64,000 nucleotides of DNA. It comes from Rhodanobacteraceae bacterium (GTDB lineage Bacteria > Pseudomonadota > Gammaproteobacteria > Xanthomonadales > Rhodanobacteraceae). Positions 62,248-64,000 of the stretch are shown here, piece after piece. The position numbers and the translations under genes were made by a program. The notes beneath the pieces were generated by a model. It did not search any database, was not told the DNA's origin, and worked only from the letters and a program-made list of their open reading frames with translations. The DNA lies in the NCBI GenBank assembly GCA_030123585.1, contig CP126120.1:248001-312000 (forward strand). Direction: 5' to 3'. Numbering within the stretch: position 1 is the stretch's first letter; each line of letters opens with the position of its first letter.

Positions 62248-63174
62248 TCACACCCGCGCGGATTTCACCAGCAGGTGCTTGGCGATCGCGCCGTGCAGGC
62301 GCCCGATTCCGCGCACCAGGTGCAGCGTCGCGAACAGCAGCAGGATGCCCAGTGCGCACCACACCGCGACGCCGGGCCAACTGATCGACCACTCCGCCAA
62401 CCCGCACACCCAATCCGGCGCGCCGACGCAACTGCCGGACTCGAGATGCATGGTGTTCGCGACCGCTTTCAGGATCGGAGTCGCGATCAACGCCAGCGAC
62501 ACGGAGGTCAGCACCACCACGATCGTGAAGTAGGCGATGCCCAGCGGCAGCATCAGCAGCATGTACAGCAGCGTGAACCAGGTGCGCGGATCGCCGAGCA
62601 TCCCGCCGATGCGCTTGAGCCATGGCCGGTCGCGTTCGACGTAGGGCGGCCGCCGCGGCATGCGCACGCCCAGCATGCCTTCCACGATGCGGCTCTCGAC
62701 CAGCGACAGCCCGCGCACCGAGGCCATGAACAGCAGGAAGAACGGGATGCCGATCAGCGTGATCGCGAAACCGGTCGACAGCGACAGTCCGGTGACCGCC
62801 CAGGTGAAATAGAAGATGCCGGTGGCGAGCGCGAGCAGCATGTAGAACAGCGCGCCCCAGGTGTGCGGGTCCGCGGCGACGCCGAAGAACCGGCCGAGCG
62901 CCGAGCGGCGCGGGCGCGGCGGCGGTGTGCGCAACGCACGCGCGACGGTCTGTTCGGTGGTGCGGTAGATGTCCGCGACTTCTTCCGGCGCGCCGTAGCT
63001 GGTGGCGATCTTCGCGAGCAGCTCCGCTTCGCTCATGCCCGGGTTGTCGGCGAGTTCCGAGCGCAGGTGTTCCTCGGCGTCGTACAACGCGTCCTGGATC
63101 ATCGCGGGATCGGCGCCGGCCAGTGCCGCGCGCAGTTGCGCCAGGTATTCCTTGATGGTGGTCGGCGTGTTCAT
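62248..63174 (-). CDS. HAAS/sensor-domain membrane protein
   Basis: A 308-residue inner-membrane protein. The N-terminal HAAS-type segment (about 1-80) has EYLAQLRAALAGADPAMIQDALYDAEEHLRSEL. It is followed by a basic linker, four predicted membrane spans (about 105-130, 135-155, 205-240, 270-290) and a short loop with Cys. It fits the 'sensor domain-containing' family commonly placed just behind a PadR gene. The ATG at 63174 is 4 bases after the PadR stop, so PadR is its probable regulator and the pair forms one operon. The ligand sensed is unknown. Confidence 0.85.
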   Translation of the reverse strand: MNTPTTIKEYLAQLRAALAGADPAMIQDALYDAEEHLRSELADNPGMSEAELLAKIATSYGAPEEVADIYRTTEQTVARALRTPPPRPRRSALGRFFGVAADPHTWGALFYMLLALATGIFYFTWAVTGLSLSTGFAITLIGIPFFLLFMASVRGLSLVESRIVEGMLGVRMPRRPPYVERDRPWLKRIGGMLGDPRTWFTLLYMLLMLPLGIAYFTIVVVLTSVSLALIATPILKAVANTMHLESGSCVGAPDWVCGLAEWSISWPGVAVWCALGILLLFATLHLVRGIGRLHGAIAKHLLVKSARV

Positions 63175-63178
63175 GGCT

Positions 63179-63535
63179 TCAATCCTTCAAAATCGAATCA
63201 ACGAAGCGGCGGGTGGAGTTCCATGCACCGATCCAGTCGCGCAGCACCTTCCTTCCGAGCGGCGTGATGCGGTAGTAGCGGCGCGGCGGGCCCGCCTCGG
63301 AGGGTTCCACGAAGGTATCCAGCAACTCGGCGGCACTGAGGTTGCGCAGCACCGGGTACAGCGCGCTCTGCTTGCCGACCAGCACGCCGCCGGCGTCGCG
63401 CTCCAGCAGCTTGGCGATCTGGTAGCCGTACAACGGTTCGGGTGCCGCTGCGAGCACCGCCAGCAGCACCAGCGACACCGTGCCGGCAGCCAGTTCCTTC
63501 TCGAATTTTTTCAGGTGCGCGTCGGTATCGCCCAT
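63179..63535 (-). CDS. PadR family transcriptional regulator
   Basis: A 118-residue PadR-type regulator, subfamily s2 (short). The winged helix-turn-helix occupies about 20-90, with LYGYQIAKLLERDAGGVLVGKQSALYPVLRNLSAAELLDTF. The family tail RRYYRITPLGRKVLRDWIGAWN follows. The ATG at 63535 has GGGCGAT before it and no strong ribosome site. An AT-rich patch (63557-63590, TATAC and GTACACTATA) just upstream may hold the promoter and its own operator. It normally represses the neighbouring HAAS/sensor gene in this arrangement. The effector is unknown. Confidence 0.88.
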   Translation of the reverse strand: MGDTDAHLKKFEKELAAGTVSLVLLAVLAAAPEPLYGYQIAKLLERDAGGVLVGKQSALYPVLRNLSAAELLDTFVEPSEAGPPRRYYRITPLGRKVLRDWIGAWNSTRRFVDSILKD

Positions 63536-63724
63536 CGCCCGGTGCTTGCATCGTGCATATACGCGAGTACACTATACCGCACTTGACAATAGTGGCATGC
63601 GCCGGAAGTCATGGCTGCGGCGCGATGCGTCGGAAGTCATGTTTGCGAGGGACGCGGCGAAGCGCATACTGGACGTGCGATGGGATCGGCAGCAGGCCGC
63701 CGACGTGCGGCGAGGAGATCGAAG

Positions 63725-64000
63725 ATGCTCGAACTCGGAGTATTGGTGGCGTTCGTGGTCGGCGCGTGCTGGTTGTTCGGCGCACTGGTCGGCGGCTTGT
63801 TCAAGCTGACGTTCGGATTGTTCGGTGCGCTGTTCGGCGCAGTGTTCGGCCTGTTCGGACTGGCCATCGCCGCGTTGTTCGCGTTGCCGATCCTGTTCCT
63901 GGTGATGCTTCCGCTGACGTTGCCCGCGTTGTGCGTCGCGGCCCTGGTGTGGCTGATCGTGCGCGCGTCGCGTCCCGCCCAGCCGGCTCACACCCCGAAC
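63725..64000 (+). CDS. Hydrophobic membrane protein, partial (runs off the window)
   Basis: The frame opens with ATG at 63725, after GAGGAGATCGAAG, an excellent ribosome site, and stays open through base 64000, giving at least 92 residues. The sequence is dominated by Gly-Leu-Phe units (repeated GLFG/LFGA patterns, about 17-60), then a Pro-containing hydrophobic segment (about 48-80) and a basic Arg/Pro tail (RASRPAQPAHTPN). Three to four membrane spans are likely. I recognise no family. The C-terminus lies outside the window. Confidence 0.6.
   Translation, partial: MLELGVLVAFVVGACWLFGALVGGLFKLTFGLFGALFGAVFGLFGLAIAALFALPILFLVMLPLTLPALCVAALVWLIVRASRPAQPAHTPN

Noticed and set aside
63557..63590. 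PadR operator and promoter upstream of 63535
   Set aside because: The AT-rich patch is suggestive (TATAC and GTACACTATA) but no -35/-10 pair with proper spacing or clean dyad could be fixed, so it is only mentioned under the gene.

Overview
The window is 64 kb of high-GC chromosomal DNA with dense, mostly co-oriented housekeeping genes. The gene content fits a gammaproteobacterium of the order Xanthomonadales, probably Rhodanobacteraceae: a class III PHA synthase pair, a three-subunit 2-oxoacid:NADP oxidoreductase, PilH, an L16-hydroxylase-like cupin, 3-hydroxyanthranilate dioxygenase, and many short palindromic repeats. That placement is an inference from gene content and repeat style. No phage, plasmid, transposase or CRISPR array is visible.

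Region 1 (1-10.5 kb) is a stress/low-oxygen island. It holds two universal stress proteins, a Ca-type and an Mg-type P-type ATPase, an SDR oxidoreductase, a host-attachment-family protein, a triple-BON protein, a tiny membrane protein, an Hsp20 and a zinc alcohol dehydrogenase. Its promoter gaps carry FNR/Anr-like sites of the form TTGAY-N4-RTCAA (one perfect, three near-perfect, one weak), so the island looks like a single Anr/FNR regulon resembling the low-oxygen locus of Burkholderia.

Region 2 (10.5-19.2 kb): PolX, tRNA-Leu(UAA), HAAO, ParE, a His/Lys-rich secreted peptide, rpsO-pnp and a DODA-type dioxygenase. Region 3 (19.3-24.5 kb): a three-gene KorABC-like operon encoding a flavin/Fe-S subunit, a fused gamma-alpha subunit and a TPP subunit. 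Region 4 (24.5-30.2 kb): a giant tricorn-like lipoprotein, and PhaE-PhaC. Region 5 (30.6-38.7 kb): PspC, a mini HExxH membrane protein, MtnA, GtrA, GyrA, a peroxiredoxin, a second Hsp20, CbpA and PilH. Region 6 (38.8-51.7 kb): AcuI, a GIY-YIG protein among repeats, sucA-sucB-lpd, a GNAT fusion, RoxA-like/purB and fumC.

Region 7 (51.8-57.2 kb) is a leftward operon led by a small exported protein and a YtrA-type GntR regulator. It continues with an ABC ATPase and permease, two DUF2884/YggN-like proteins and two further membrane proteins, and has a clear sigma70 promoter overlapped by a GTGA-N6-TCAC dyad. Region 8 (57.5-64 kb): FKBP isomerase, PhhB, two small cytochromes c, an AhpD-like protein, the NfeD-slipin pair, a PadR-HAAS/sensor pair and a membrane gene running off the end.

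The most unusual signals concern the repeats. A dispersed palindromic repeat lies in frame inside the RoxA-like gene and lengthens the protein by about 57 residues. Several genes take their stop codon from the edge of a repeat. Two parallel routes of 2-oxoglutarate oxidation are encoded within 20 kb of each other.
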